Assembly (NCBI GenBank): GCA_935421135.1
Contig: OW285193.1
Span: 13,130,099-13,194,098, forward strand
Origin: Bugulina stolonifera
Lineage: Eukaryota > Bryozoa > Gymnolaemata > Cheilostomatida > Bugulidae
Length of the DNA: 64,000 bases
Direction: 5' to 3'
Below are positions 36,876 to 46,193 of this stretch, piece after piece. A program made the translations under genes and the position numbers. The notes beneath the pieces were generated by a model. It worked only from the letters and a program-made list of their open reading frames with translations, did not search any database and had not been told where the DNA came from. How positions within the stretch are numbered: position 1 is the first letter of the stretch; each line of letters starts with the position of its first letter.

Positions 36876-37864
36876 TGTAAGTACTGTAATGTTTTGAGCT
36901 GTGTTACATACGAGTGCCGATATGGCACGGGTATGGGAAGGGCTTGGAGGTTGGTAGAGGACGACCAAGTGACCTTCCGCACACAATACATAAAGGGTGA
37001 ACAGTTAGTTAGTGCTCTTGTAATTATGTATCTTGACGTAGGCCGATGCTGAGACTCATCTAAGAGTCCAGGGTCAACGTAGGTCTGTAGAGTTTATACT
37101 CCAAAGGAGTGTAGAAAGAAGTTCTGATAATCTAGGGACTTAGACCCGACGCTAGATTCATATAGAATCCGGGATCGACTAAAGCCCATAGATGTAGACT
37201 CACAAGGAGTGTAGAAAAAGATGCTTGTACGAGTATGGAGTGAGCTCGAGCCGCTTAGGTCTAAGAAGACTTGTGGGTGGAGCTACCCGCCTGCAAGAGT
37301 AAGCCTCTAGGTTTGGGTTAGGAGATGTTGCTTTATTCAAACGCAATCAGCAACTGACTAGATACAGAAAATGTGCTGGCTTTTATACTAAATAAACTTC
37401 CGGAAAAAGGTACAATACGGTATCGGGCTAGTGCGATAAGGTATCGGGCCGGAACTGATGCAACAACATAGAGTAGCACCGCCCGACGTCGGCCACTAAA
37501 AGGGTCGGCCTTGCACAAAAAGTGCTTACAATAGTCTGAAATGGATAGTATATAAATATGGGCATGTTTCAAGACATCGGCCCCAAAAAGTGTACAGTAA
37601 AAAGACTTAGAATGCATAATCAGGCAAGAGAGGATAATTGCATACATAGTAATGTTAAACCATGCTAATTGCGATAACCTGATTGGTTAATAATAACAAT
37701 AATAAAAGCACACTATACATAAGTAGTTGATTATAATAATAGTAATGTTCATGCATGTATAAGAGTATATAGATAGGATAATGTCAGTGCATGTATGAGT
37801 AAATATGAGTGTGGTTAGCCAAGGGAGACTATCACCACGGAGGCTGATTCACCACAGTACACCA
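36876..37864 (-). mobile_element. Probable solo LTR in a P450 intron
   Basis: Read on the minus strand it has LTR-like order: a TATA motif (AGTATAAAAGCC, about 37380-37392), then about 40 bp later a polyadenylation signal GAATAAAGC (about 37330-37340), and GC-rich CGACGTCGGGC motifs upstream. The ends TGTAAGTACTG and CAGTACACCA are weakly inverted. No target duplication was found, so the borders are approximate. It differs from the LTR at 38491. Confidence 0.45.
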
Positions 37865-38490
37865 TAAATGTGCATATTTTAGGTAAGAAATCATAAAAGT
37901 GTAAGAAAACACCTAGACAGTGGTTGAAGGGAGGGTAGAGCTAGAAACCAAACACCTGTACATGTGTTTGGTTCAGAGACTCACCTCAATTCTCAAATTT
38001 AAAAGTCGAGTTTCAGATATAAAAGTAAGTTTGCTGGAAAACTAATATGATACTTTATTCTGTTTAAAAAGTGATAACATACCTTTGGTGGACCACAGTT
38101 TACCATTGGTAGTTTTGAGACTATCTTTTTCCACCTTTGTTAGATCAACCAACTTGTCTGAACACAGTGAGATGAAGTCATTTCTCTTCTGTACAACAAA
38201 AGAAACATGAGCAGCGCTCAGTGAATTTGTTATGATGGTATAAGCAATCAGTTCGTCCTAAGACCATTTCAATGCAATATGACATAATGTAGCCTTATTC
38301 TTTGGGTTTAGTGTTCCCATACTTGGAAGAAGAAAACTTCTTTTGCTGGACTTTAACAATACAATTGTACTTCATTTCAGCAAAATTTGAAACTAAGTGA
38401 CCTTGAGTTGACCTCCTTGAGTTAACCTACTTGAAGCTCAGCCTGAGTTCTGTTTAGAATCTGGTCCATCAGGTCATTAAAGTATACTAT

Positions 38491-39682
38491 TGTGATGGTA
38501 CAGGACATTTGTATACGACCCCAACTCCCGGACGAAGCTCCACCGCACCCTAAGTGCCTAGTAGTTGTTACAGCGCTACTCACCTGACACTAACATTCTC
38601 ACAATTAGTGCTCGTATACTTACCTTTAACTGCATTGCATGTTCAAAGTACTTAATTACCGTCTATATACATGTCTCCATGTGTTTATGCTCATTCCTTA
38701 TTCATGTATCTTACTATATGTTGTTGTACATAGTCACATGAATGTCACTAAGTCCTTTTTATGCCTTTTATACCCATGTACAGAGGCCCGACCTCTCAGA
38801 ATCCATTGATATTCATTTTGTACATGAATTGGACCATTATAAGCAACTTTTGTAGAACCCGACCTATTTTGTGTCGGCCGTCGGGCTTCCGGCGGCCATC
38901 TTGTTGCGCAACTTCCGGACGACCACACGTCGTCTTTTCCCGACGTCACGTCGGCCGGAAGTCCTTATACTATATAAAGGGCACTGTTTTACTGTTCATT
39001 GTCTCAGTCTACACTTGGCTTTCAATAAAGACACATCTATACTTGATACAGGGACTTTCTCTTCCTTTTACTAGGTCATTCGCTTTGCGAACCGCCTACT
39101 AGGTTGAACCAAAGATAGTGGAAGGGAAGATCAGACACTCAGGCCAAAAACTGTCCGTCCCCCGCCTCTAAACGCGGTCCGAACAAAGTAAAGAGTTGTG
39201 CTACCTTGTACACAAATCCGCCCTTGCTATTGGTGTTCTGCCGGCCAATCAGATAATATTGCTAACAGCGGCATCGAATAGACAGTTTACTTGTACAAAC
39301 GATATATCATTAGAAAGAGCGCAACAGTTAACCCGTCGCTTCGCAAAACTAGTCTAGCAGCCATCGAAAAATTCAACACATTTAAGGCGGGAAGTGAATC
39401 GCGGAGCGTCGGGACCGCCAAATTGGGCGTATTTGGTGGGACAGGGTTTTATCATTGAGTGTCCGATCTTCCCTTCCACTATCTTTGGTTGAACTACTCT
39501 CTTTCACTGTATAGTCTGAAGGTCGGACTTGAGATCAGATGGGTCGTCTTTGGTAGTATTTGGGCTACTGAGACCGCTCGATCTTTCATGTAATGCGAAG
39601 TCCTATTACCACTCATAGGCACTTCATTTCTGGGTCGATAGTCGTCCAAGGACGACCGCACCAAATCACAGAAACCATTACA
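38491..39682 (+). repeat. 5' LTR
   Basis: Starts TGTGATGG and ends TTACA, one base before the primer-binding site; about 1.19 kb. TATA box ACTATATAAAGGGC at 38969-38982 and polyadenylation signal CAATAAAG near 39023 define U3 and R. The U3 contains CGACGTCACGTCGGCCGG-type palindromes. Confidence 0.82.
38969..38982 (+). promoter_or_regulatory. LTR TATA box
   Basis: ACTATATAAAGGGC, followed about 50 bp later by an AATAAA signal, the usual U3-R arrangement of Metaviridae-type LTRs. Confidence 0.75.
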
Positions 39683-39683
39683 T

Positions 39684-39703
39684 TGGTGGCAGCGGTGGGA
39701 TTC
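39684..39703 (+). other. Primer-binding site for tRNA-Leu
   Basis: TGGTGGCAGCGGTGGGAT begins one base after the LTR. It is complementary to the 3' end (including CCA) of eukaryotic cytosolic tRNA-Leu, which ends ATCCCACCGCTGCCA before CCA. Confidence 0.8.
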
Positions 39704-40072
39704 TAAGGTCGTACTCTTACGATACGAAGAGAAGGAAGGTGACCTCGGCCTCGGGTGACCGACCGACCTCATTCTTCAATACTTCTACGGCGATTTAGGA
39801 CTCGGACCCGGGAACCTTGGATACGAGAAGGTGACAAACGCTAAAGTGCACCCATAATTCTCGTGGTTCCGCTGGATGTAGCCCGACCTACGCCGGATCT
39901 TCAATCAAAGACCGACCTCGGATCCAGAATAGATCGACGGTACTCAGTACGACCATCAGGCCGACCCGGCCTGACAAGCCACAGTAGTTAAACTAACTAC
40001 CCGACACCCTACAGACATCAAACCGAGGACGACACGTCCCCTTCACCAAAGAGGCTCCATCTATACTCAGCA

Positions 40073-40933
40073 ATGGCTAGCGATATAGACAGGCTAGTAG
40101 AGGTAATCGGACAGTACATAGAAGTAGCTCGACCTCAGCCGCCTCAACCCTCTTTCAAGACACCACAGTTCGACGGACAAGGAGACGTCGAGTTTTTTAT
40201 AGAACAGTTCCTGACCATAGCCGAGGCAAACGACTGGAGCCCGGCAGCCATGTACCTTCACCTAAGAAAGGCCCTCAAGGGACCGGCACAAGAATGTGGC
40301 CGACCCGGCACCTCAGAAGGGATCTTCGAAGCTCTACGCGCCCGATACGGGTTAACTGATAAAGAAGCTAGACTCCAGCTCATACAGCTGCGGAAAGATC
40401 CCGGCATGTCATTACAAGAACATGCCACCTTAGTCAAGAAACTTGTACATGTGGCTTTCCAGGAACTACCCGAAGCGCACCGCCGGGTATTGGCTGTGGA
40501 AAACTTCAGTAACTCTCTTGAGGACGGACACCTACAGAGACACCTCTTGGCAATAAACCCCAGAGATGTGGACTCGGCCGTCCGAGCCGGAAACGACTTC
40601 TTGCTCGTCAAGGGACCTTCCCGTGGAAGTAAAGCACACCAAATCAGGGCAGTCACAGAACCCGAGCCGGAGACACCCCAAATAAATACAGTGGACTCCG
40701 ACCTGACCTGGATCAACGACCTGAAAGAGGCCATCCAGACACTCAGCCAAGAAGTCAGACGACTTCGAGGACTACTAGACGCCCCCAGAGCGCCAGGACC
40801 TCGGAACAGACCCTCCTGGCAGACCAGCAAAAAGCCTGGTCCCCCTCCTCAACGGACCAATGGGAACGCTCCCCCCACATATCCTGAGCCGCCAGTACCC
40901 GAGTCGGGAAAAGGCTCCGGCCCGAGACAGTAG
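40073..40933 (+). CDS. Gag-like capsid protein of the LTR element
   Basis: 286 aa. The central part (TPQFDGQGDVEFFIEQF, ALKGPAQ, LRARYGLTDKEARLQLIQLR, HVAFQELPEAHR) follows the Ty3/Gypsy retrotransposon Gag capsid pattern. A basic, proline-rich C-terminus replaces the usual CCHC zinc knuckle, which is absent. Start ATG at 40073 is preceded by about 370 nt of leader after the primer site. It ends with TAG just after a slippery heptamer (see 40906), so a fraction of product should continue into the protease frame. A 190-aa antisense frame is a shadow. Confidence 0.85.
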   Translation: MASDIDRLVEVIGQYIEVARPQPPQPSFKTPQFDGQGDVEFFIEQFLTIAEANDWSPAAMYLHLRKALKGPAQECGRPGTSEGIFEALRARYGLTDKEARLQLIQLRKDPGMSLQEHATLVKKLVHVAFQELPEAHRRVLAVENFSNSLEDGHLQRHLLAINPRDVDSAVRAGNDFLLVKGPSRGSKAHQIRAVTEPEPETPQINTVDSDLTWINDLKEAIQTLSQEVRRLRGLLDAPRAPGPRNRPSWQTSKKPGPPPQRTNGNAPPTYPEPPVPESGKGSGPRQ

Positions 40934-43698
40934 AGGCTGGCACTCGGGCCCTACAAGTTCCTCGCACCTCTCACCTTTCCATCTCGGAAGACCGTTCCAA
41001 GTATCCGGTCGGCAAGGCCGACCCCCCTTCTAAAACAGTGACTCAAGTGACGTATGTAAAGCCGCATGTACCTAGCCTGTACATACAAGGACGACTATGT
41101 AGCCAAGATGTAACCCTACTCTTGGACACGGGCTGCACGACCAACCTAATATCACCCCGCATCCTGAAGAAGCTGCAGAGACCCGACCTAGAGGTCCTAC
41201 CAGTAAGTCAGCCATATGGCAAGATGGCCGACGGCTCGACTCTCAGGTTCGAGGGAATGGTAAGGCTACCTATGGTAGTCGGTCGTACCTTTAGCCAAGA
41301 ACTGTTCCTCATCGGCTCCATACCAGAAGATGGCGTCCTAGGGATGCCCTACCTGACTAAACACAAGTGCTCTGTAAACTGCCATACCGCTAAGGTATAC
41401 ACCAGCCGAGATCAATGGCCGTGTGTCAATAGAACGGGAAGCCCTTATACATTGAGGACGATGCCTGAGATGAAGCCTAGTACGCCTCCGCCCGACGTCG
41501 ATGACTCATGCCGACGTCAAGGACACCCCACCAGAGGATCCAGGGCCGAGGGAGGAACGGATAATTCAGTACCTAGTACACCTGCGCCCGACGTTGATGA
41601 TCAATGCCGACGTCAAGGACACCCCCACAGAGGATCCAGGGCCGAGGGAGGAACGGGAAGCTCATCACTTAGTACACCTGCGCCCGACGTTGATGATCAA
41701 TGCCGACGTAAAGGACACCCCCACAGAGGATCCAGGGCCGAGGGAGGAAAAGGATCATTACCGCCCAGTACAACTCCGCATGGCGTCGAAGTACAATGCC
41801 GACGTCCTGGCCACCCGATAGGGGGGCTAGAAGCCGAGGGAGGAACAGCGAAGAAAAAGAGGCAAGTAGAGGACCAGGGCCGACAGGCTAAAAAGCCGCG
41901 CATCCAGGAGCGTAGACAAGGCACAAACCGCCTCGAGGAAGGTGCTGTCGACTATTTCCAGCACCCGATATTCCCGCCGCCCGACTGGGGCAGAGGTTCA
42001 AAAGGTAGACCCTCCTACGTCCGGATGCTTACGCCCTACACTAGGGAACACAGACCCCTATCATACAGGAGGAAGGCCCGGTGGAAGCGAGGCCGACCCC
42101 CAGAGGTTATACTAGAAAGAATTCATCACAAATGGGCTGCCCAGACGACTACCTGTCGTCGGCCGACACGGCCAGGCCCGTGTTTACTCCCCAATTCAAC
42201 AGACAGATCCGGTGACCCAGACAACCTTGAGATCAAAATAGATCTAACAACCGGGGTCAGACAAGTGCACTTCCGCCGCAACGTAGCCCTACTACATGGT
42301 GAGAAGCCAGCTATTGCAGACATAACGTCGCACACCAGAAGGAGAACCAGGGCAGCCCCCACACCTATAAAAGGCCAGGATCCAGATGGATCCCCCAGTA
42401 CCTTCACCACCACCACTCAGTCAACAAGGACGGTGCCCTCCCTAGTCGGCCTACTCATGGACTTGCCAGGTGAGCCAATAGACTTGGACGAGGTACTGTT
42501 ACTTTTGGACGACGACGACTTATATGCTGATCTCGGGAACTCCTCGAGGGATGAGGTCGTGCCAGTCGGGTCGGGTCATACTGAAGTATCTTCGGTACTT
42601 CGGGACGATACCGTCCTAACCGACTCGGACATGTACTGCCTCCCCTCCGGGACGACCTCGGACATGCATATGTACTCTAATGACATTGTACACCATGTGA
42701 CTGAGTCGGGTGACGAAGACGACTCGGCCTACGCAAACATTGATAATCTAAATGATCAACCTCTTGTATCTACACTTTCTCTTATAGAGACCTCTCCAGA
42801 GACGCCTATGCCGCAGTCTCAACTTTGCTGGATCTCTCCACGGACCAGTAGTGATATACGTCGGACAGCCCGATGTAAAGGCAGGAACTCCTATTGTCGA
42901 CTATGTAAGCTAGAAGGGACGGAGAATACCATCAAGGCTCACACACGCCAACACTTTACCCAGTTCTTCTGTTCCTGTGGAGTCAGCGCCCGTGATGCAG
43001 AGACTGTCTATCGGCACCAAAGCCAGACAGGCCACGGAGCCATCCAGTATGAAGTGGATTCCCACATGTTCCAGCTTTTCCTCAAGGCGATGAAGCTCGA
43101 CAAGAGGGTCGCTTACCCCTCATGTATCCCAGCAGACGTAGGACCAAAACCTTTCACTATACCAGCTCCTCCAGAAGCTGAAGCCAGAGCAGCAGTGGTG
43201 CGACTGACACCTCCTCCTGCCCCAAAGAAAACAAGTAAAAGAAAGTCGCCCTGGGAGCGACTAGGCAGTCCAAAGCGACCACAGACTCGTATGGACCCTC
43301 CAGCCTTGGACCACAGAGGGACTGATACTTACGACATACCCAAACGTCGGCCCCGGCCGCCTAAGGCTAGAACCGGATCAAACAAGGCCGTCCCATTGTC
43401 GACCAGCCCTCCAGATACTAAAAACGCAAAGAAATCTCTTGAGTCCCGCACCCCTACAGCAGAATTCCAGAAGGAGAGAGAACGATTGTGTGCCACTTTA
43501 AACAATCGTCTCGGACGCCTCAGGCACCAATTGCACATACTCCAGCAGAGACTTCTTCACTCACATGTTAGAGACCGGCTTACTATAGTCCAGCAGACGG
43601 AAGCCGTACAGGACGAAATATCCCTCCACCAACGGCTCACGGAGCAGATCCTTAGACATACTCGAAGAGATAGTGCCAAGGATCGGGGGGCTATGTGA
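40888..43698 (+). CDS. Retropepsin plus repeat, zinc-finger and coiled-coil region (Pro-X ORF)
   Basis: Open from 40888; reached by frameshift from gag rather than by its own ATG. An aspartic protease lies near the start (LLDTGCTTNLIS, then VLGMPYL), the retropepsin DTG and ILG-type motifs. Next come four copies of a 27-residue repeat (about 41480-41850; DVDDQCRRQGHPHRGSRAEG). A long basic/acidic linker follows, then a Cys/His region (YCRLC ... HTRQH ... FCSC ... HQSQTGH) that could be two C2H2-like fingers, and finally a C-terminal coiled coil with many Leu/Arg/Gln. Where a Gypsy element would encode reverse transcriptase, RNase H and integrase there is nothing of the kind. The stop codon overlaps the 3' LTR. 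Confidence 0.8.
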   Translation, partial: AASTRVGKRLRPETVEAGTRALQVPRTSHLSISEDRSKYPVGKADPPSKTVTQVTYVKPHVPSLYIQGRLCSQDVTLLLDTGCTTNLISPRILKKLQRPDLEVLPVSQPYGKMADGSTLRFEGMVRLPMVVGRTFSQELFLIGSIPEDGVLGMPYLTKHKCSVNCHTAKVYTSRDQWPCVNRTGSPYTLRTMPEMKPSTPPPDVDDSCRRQGHPTRGSRAEGGTDNSVPSTPAPDVDDQCRRQGHPHRGSRAEGGTGSSSLSTPAPDVDDQCRRKGHPHRGSRAEGGKGSLPPSTTPHGVEVQCRRPGHPIGGLEAEGGTAKKKRQVEDQGRQAKKPRIQERRQGTNRLEEGAVDYFQHPIFPPPDWGRGSKGRPSYVRMLTPYTREHRPLSYRRKARWKRGRPPEVILERIHHKWAAQTTTCRRPTRPGPCLLPNSTDRSGDPDNLEIKIDLTTGVRQVHFRRNVALLHGEKPAIADITSHTRRRTRAAPTPIKGQDPDGSPSTFTTTTQSTRTVPSLVGLLMDLPGEPIDLDEVLLLLDDDDLYADLGNSSRDEVVPVGSGHTEVSSVLRDDTVLTDSDMYCLPSGTTSDMHMYSNDIVHHVTESGDEDDSAYANIDNLNDQPLVSTLSLIETSPETPMPQSQLCWISPRTSSDIRRTARCKGRNSYCRLCKLEGTENTIKAHTRQHFTQFFCSCGVSARDAETVYRHQSQTGHGAIQYEVDSHMFQLFLKAMKLDKRVAYPSCIPADVGPKPFTIPAPPEAEARAAVVRLTPPPAPKKTSKRKSPWERLGSPKRPQTRMDPPALDHRGTDTYDIPKRRPRPPKARTGSNKAVPLSTSPPDTKNAKKSLESRTPTAEFQKERERLCATLNNRLGRLRHQLHILQQRLLHSHVRDRLTIVQQTEAVQDEISLHQRLTEQILRHTRRDSAKDRGAM
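40906..40950 (+). promoter_or_regulatory. Candidate -1 ribosomal frameshift signal
   Basis: Heptamer G GGA AAA at 40906-40912 is in the gag frame. After a 6-nt spacer comes a perfect 8-bp stem GGCCCGAG (40919-40926) and CTCGGGCC (40943-40950), with a 16-nt loop that includes the gag stop. The -1 frame is open from 40888 to 43698, exactly the protease ORF. Confidence 0.75.
41480..41850 (+). repeat. 81-bp tandem repeat within the Pro-X ORF
   Basis: Four in-frame units of about 81 bp, each containing CCGACGT...GGACACCCC...GGATCCAGGGCCGAGGG. The middle two are nearly identical. A second reading frame is also open across them (41501-41821). Confidence 0.85.
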
Positions 43699-43790
43699 TG
43701 GTACAGGACATTTGTATACGACCCCAACTCCCGGACGAAGCTCCACCGCACCCTAAGTGCCTAGTAGTTGTTACAGCGCTACTCACCTGA
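43694..43790 (+). repeat. Truncated 3' LTR (first 97 bp)
   Basis: Identical over 97 bp to the start of the 5' LTR, ending ACTCACCTGA. The 5' LTR continues CACTAACATT, whereas here GTAGTATGGG follows, marking the insertion point of the next element. Confidence 0.9.
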
Positions 43791-44367
43791 GTAGTATGGG
43801 AGGAGCATTTGGTTCCCATTTTGTGTGTATTTTTCCTATTGACTCTAGGTTTTAGTGACTGCTCTAACCCTGCTCTAAGTTAGAGCAGTTAGAGCAGTTG
43901 GTAGCTGCTCTAACTTAGAGCTGTTGGTAGCTGTTTAAAGTGCATTATTGTGTGTTTGAACTCGGGTTAATCAGTTTGCAGTATTTGTCTTCATGTAGTT
44001 GAGCTATCAATGCTTTTAGTTGGTACATGCTTTACGCTAGAGCAGCTACCAACTGCTCTATGATATGCGAATTGTAAGTTACATGTAGAGCAAGTATCAT
44101 CATTCTGTAAGTCAGCTGCTCTAGGTGAATTTGCAACTAAGACTTGTTAGCTGATCGAACAGGTGTCAACTGTTGATTTATACTATGATACGATAGTTGC
44201 TGATTTCTTCTTTACTAAGTAATACTATAATGAGGTACAGAAAAAATACAGAAATGGAATAAATATCATCAATAATAAAGTTCATCATGATTTTTTTCCA
44301 TCATTAAGTTTATTATTGTATCAATATGACAGAGATAACAAAGGAAGTTAGTAATATAATAAATTCA
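43791..44367. repeat. Polinton terminal region with TAGAGCAG repeats
   Basis: No gene. It contains many direct and inverted GCTCTAA / TTAGAGC motifs, including an inverted pair AGAGCAGTTGGTAGCTGCTC (about 43893) and GAGCAGCTACCAACTGCTCT (about 44039). Likely part of the terminal inverted repeat. The rest is AT-rich up to the protease stop. Confidence 0.55.
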
Positions 44368-44862
44368 TTACATGTAATGAACTCTTAAAGGTGGAAAAAC
44401 AAATTTTGAAAATTTTGTGTTTGTAAAGTTACAAACAATGTGATCTCTCTCATGGGAAGATTTGCACATTAAAAGCATTTCTTTTATGTATATTGTTGTG
44501 AACTTCCTTGCACGAAGTAAAAGAAATATTAAACAATACTGTCCACACACAACTGAGTTACCTTGAAAACAATAATCATTGAATGAAGGAGAAACAGATG
44601 AAATTGATAATATTTTATTCATCAGCATTACGTTTAACGGCTTTACACCAAATGGATCAAAATACTCTACACTTCCTTTGTCTGTCATAAATACTGCAAC
44701 CCAGTGACTTCCAGGTTCTGTAGATCTATCATAGTTGAATATAGTGATTGATGGAAAAGTAAATGATTTCTCTATAAATTGGTCTAATGGAAGAACAGCA
44801 CAGTTAATTGATGATGCAAATTGATCATCTTGCAAAATGCTCAACAGCTGGTTGGTGTTCAT
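44368..44862 (-). CDS. Polinton adenain-like cysteine protease (PRO)
   Basis: 164 aa. The adenovirus-protease catalytic order is visible: His53 in GSHWVAVFM, acidic residues in SVEYFDPFG (Glu66/Asp69), Gln100 and Cys106 in FQGNSVVCGQYC. In adenoviruses this maturation protease cuts capsid and core precursors; in Polintons it is one of the signature genes. The start ATG overlaps the stop of the major capsid gene by 4 nt (ATGA), so it is probably translated from the same message. The length is slightly under the adenovirus enzyme (about 200 aa). Confidence 0.9.
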   Translation of the reverse strand: MNTNQLLSILQDDQFASSINCAVLPLDQFIEKSFTFPSITIFNYDRSTEPGSHWVAVFMTDKGSVEYFDPFGVKPLNVMLMNKILSISSVSPSFNDYCFQGNSVVCGQYCLIFLLLRARKFTTIYIKEMLLMCKSSHERDHIVCNFTNTKFSKFVFPPLRVHYM

Positions 44863-46193
44863 GCCTTTGATGCTCTAGTAACTACTCGTGTTTTATCAAT
44901 TTCAATTAAATCGTCAGTTTCAGTATAAACTAATACGCTCAAGGTTTCTTTAACAGGTTCTCGAAACGTGATATCAAGGGTAGTTGTGCTGTGACGTATT
45001 AAATGGATTCCATCTCCGTGACATTGGTCAGGGGTGTTGTCAAATGCAAAGAGACATAAACTTTCCTTAAATTCTTCTGGAGAAATATTATTACCTTCGT
45101 CCATGAAAGTCTTGTCACACACTGACATAAGGCTATGATATGCACGGGCATAGATATTGTTATTAAACTCCATTTGTAAAGGATTGTTTAAAACATTTCG
45201 ACCATTCACCATCAGATTGATTGATGATACATTGAAATTATTAAACTTGAATGGGGAGTGAGGATATGATCCGTTTTTTGCCGTGTGACTTAAAAGTCCA
45301 ATTATAACAATCTTGGCTTCTTGTTTATTCTGTAAAATATGTATGCGCTCATTTTGTCGACCTGGAGAAATGGTAAAAAATTGTGTGTCTGTTTGATTCA
45401 CTGGATACTGAACTTTCTTTCCTTGGTTTAACAGAGAAATATGTGTAGAAGCAATACTTGGATGGACTCTAACTTTTCTTACAAGTAATGAGACATTTGA
45501 GATATTAACAGCATAGCCTGCGTCGCTAGTATCTAAGCTTTGAAGAACAAAGTCTGGATTGTTTCTCTGAAGTTTCAAGTTAATAATTAATCCAGGAATG
45601 AGATATCGTGGTTGATTAAACAGGGGGCTATTAAATTTGCCAATCATGTCAAGACTTCTACTTCCCGATAGTTTAGCTGCACGAGAAGAAATCTTTGTTT
45701 TTTGCAAAGCATTGAGATCTGCAGTATGATTTTCCCACATGTCATCTTCCATCCAAAGACCACTAGATAGATGAGTAGATTTAGCTTCTTTGCCATAGTT
45801 GAGTTTATTGGTTAAAAATGATTTATAGGCATAGTTTGGTTCGTGTTCAATCTCTTTTCCATTAATTTGAATGGTTAGCGACTGAAACAATGTATGCAGA
45901 AGATTATTACTCGGTGCTACCTTAACATCTGTTGAAGTATCTGACAATGCACTTCCATCTTGATTTTGAACTTTACATTGAACATGAACCAGTGTGTTAC
46001 TTAAATCGATATAATGGTCAGTATTCCCATCTATTTCAAATTCAATTGGTCCGTTTCCTCCTGGTGATCTTATCGGTCCAAGTTCATGCACTTCACCTTC
46101 TAAAATGCTAGTTTTTGTCAAAGGTGTACTGAACAAATCAAGTTCAAGTGATGTGCTATCTTGTGAATGCTTGCTTAGTTTATAAAAATTCAT
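44859..46193 (-). CDS. Polinton major capsid protein (double jelly-roll)
   Basis: 444 aa. The N-terminal portion has the pattern of Polinton major capsid proteins, in invertebrate genomes often annotated 'F54H12.2-like': GPIEFEIDGNTDHYIDLSNT, then LLHTLFQSLTIQINGKEI and YAYKSFLTNKLNYG. The C-terminal half has SINLMVNGRNVL and FAFDNTPDQCHGDG. In the family this forms the pseudo-hexameric capsomers. No stops or frameshifts. It overlaps by 4 nt (ATGA) with both the upstream core protein and the downstream protease. I assign major capsid from motif pattern and size; a structure prediction would settle it. Confidence 0.85.
   Translation of the reverse strand: MNFYKLSKHSQDSTSLELDLFSTPLTKTSILEGEVHELGPIRSPGGNGPIEFEIDGNTDHYIDLSNTLVHVQCKVQNQDGSALSDTSTDVKVAPSNNLLHTLFQSLTIQINGKEIEHEPNYAYKSFLTNKLNYGKEAKSTHLSSGLWMEDDMWENHTADLNALQKTKISSRAAKLSGSRSLDMIGKFNSPLFNQPRYLIPGLIINLKLQRNNPDFVLQSLDTSDAGYAVNISNVSLLVRKVRVHPSIASTHISLLNQGKKVQYPVNQTDTQFFTISPGRQNERIHILQNKQEAKIVIIGLLSHTAKNGSYPHSPFKFNNFNVSSINLMVNGRNVLNNPLQMEFNNNIYARAYHSLMSVCDKTFMDEGNNISPEEFKESLCLFAFDNTPDQCHGDGIHLIRHSTTTLDITFREPVKETLSVLVYTETDDLIEIDKTRVVTRASKA

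Larger units (their letters stand above)
34969..38490 (-). pseudogene. Cytochrome P450, 3' half; 5' exons cut off by a transposon
   Basis: Seven consecutive exons: 38431-38490 (interrupted), 38083-38188, 36630-36754, 36208-36332, 35792-35929, 35457-35625 and 34969-35067, together about 273 C-terminal residues of a roughly 500-residue family. The splice sites and phases are all consistent. Landmarks: I-helix SAGYETTAST, K-helix ECLRMFPPGSR (ExxR), DPDYWPNPDTFDPNRF, and the haem loop FGAGNRKCIAERLA with the ligand cysteine. The style is CYP clan 3. P450s are membrane-bound haem monooxygenases. The exon at 38431 runs straight into an LTR retroelement, and the N-terminal half is not found in the window. 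The remaining exons show no stops, so the disruption is recent or allelic. The C-terminal catalytic half cannot fold as an enzyme by itself. Confidence 0.87.
38491..43790 (+). mobile_element. Gypsy-like LTR retroelement encoding Gag-Pro but no RT/IN
   Basis: 5' LTR 38491-39682, primer-binding site 39684, gag 40073-40933, second ORF to 43698, a G-rich polypurine tract (ATCGGGGGGCTA, 43682-43693), then a 3' LTR that stops after 97 bp (43694-43790). Those 97 bp are identical to 38491-38587, so insertion was recent. The element is GC-richer than the surrounding DNA. It interrupts a P450 exon. The remainder of the 3' LTR is replaced by the start of a Polinton. No reverse transcriptase, RNase H or integrase motif is present in any frame, so it must depend on another element. 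Confidence 0.88.

Noticed and set aside
40258..40830. 190-aa antisense ORF within gag
   Set aside because: Shadow of the GC-rich gag frame; no domain.
38491..43790. Complete autonomous Gypsy element
   Set aside because: No RT, RNase H or integrase motif in any frame between gag and the 3' LTR.
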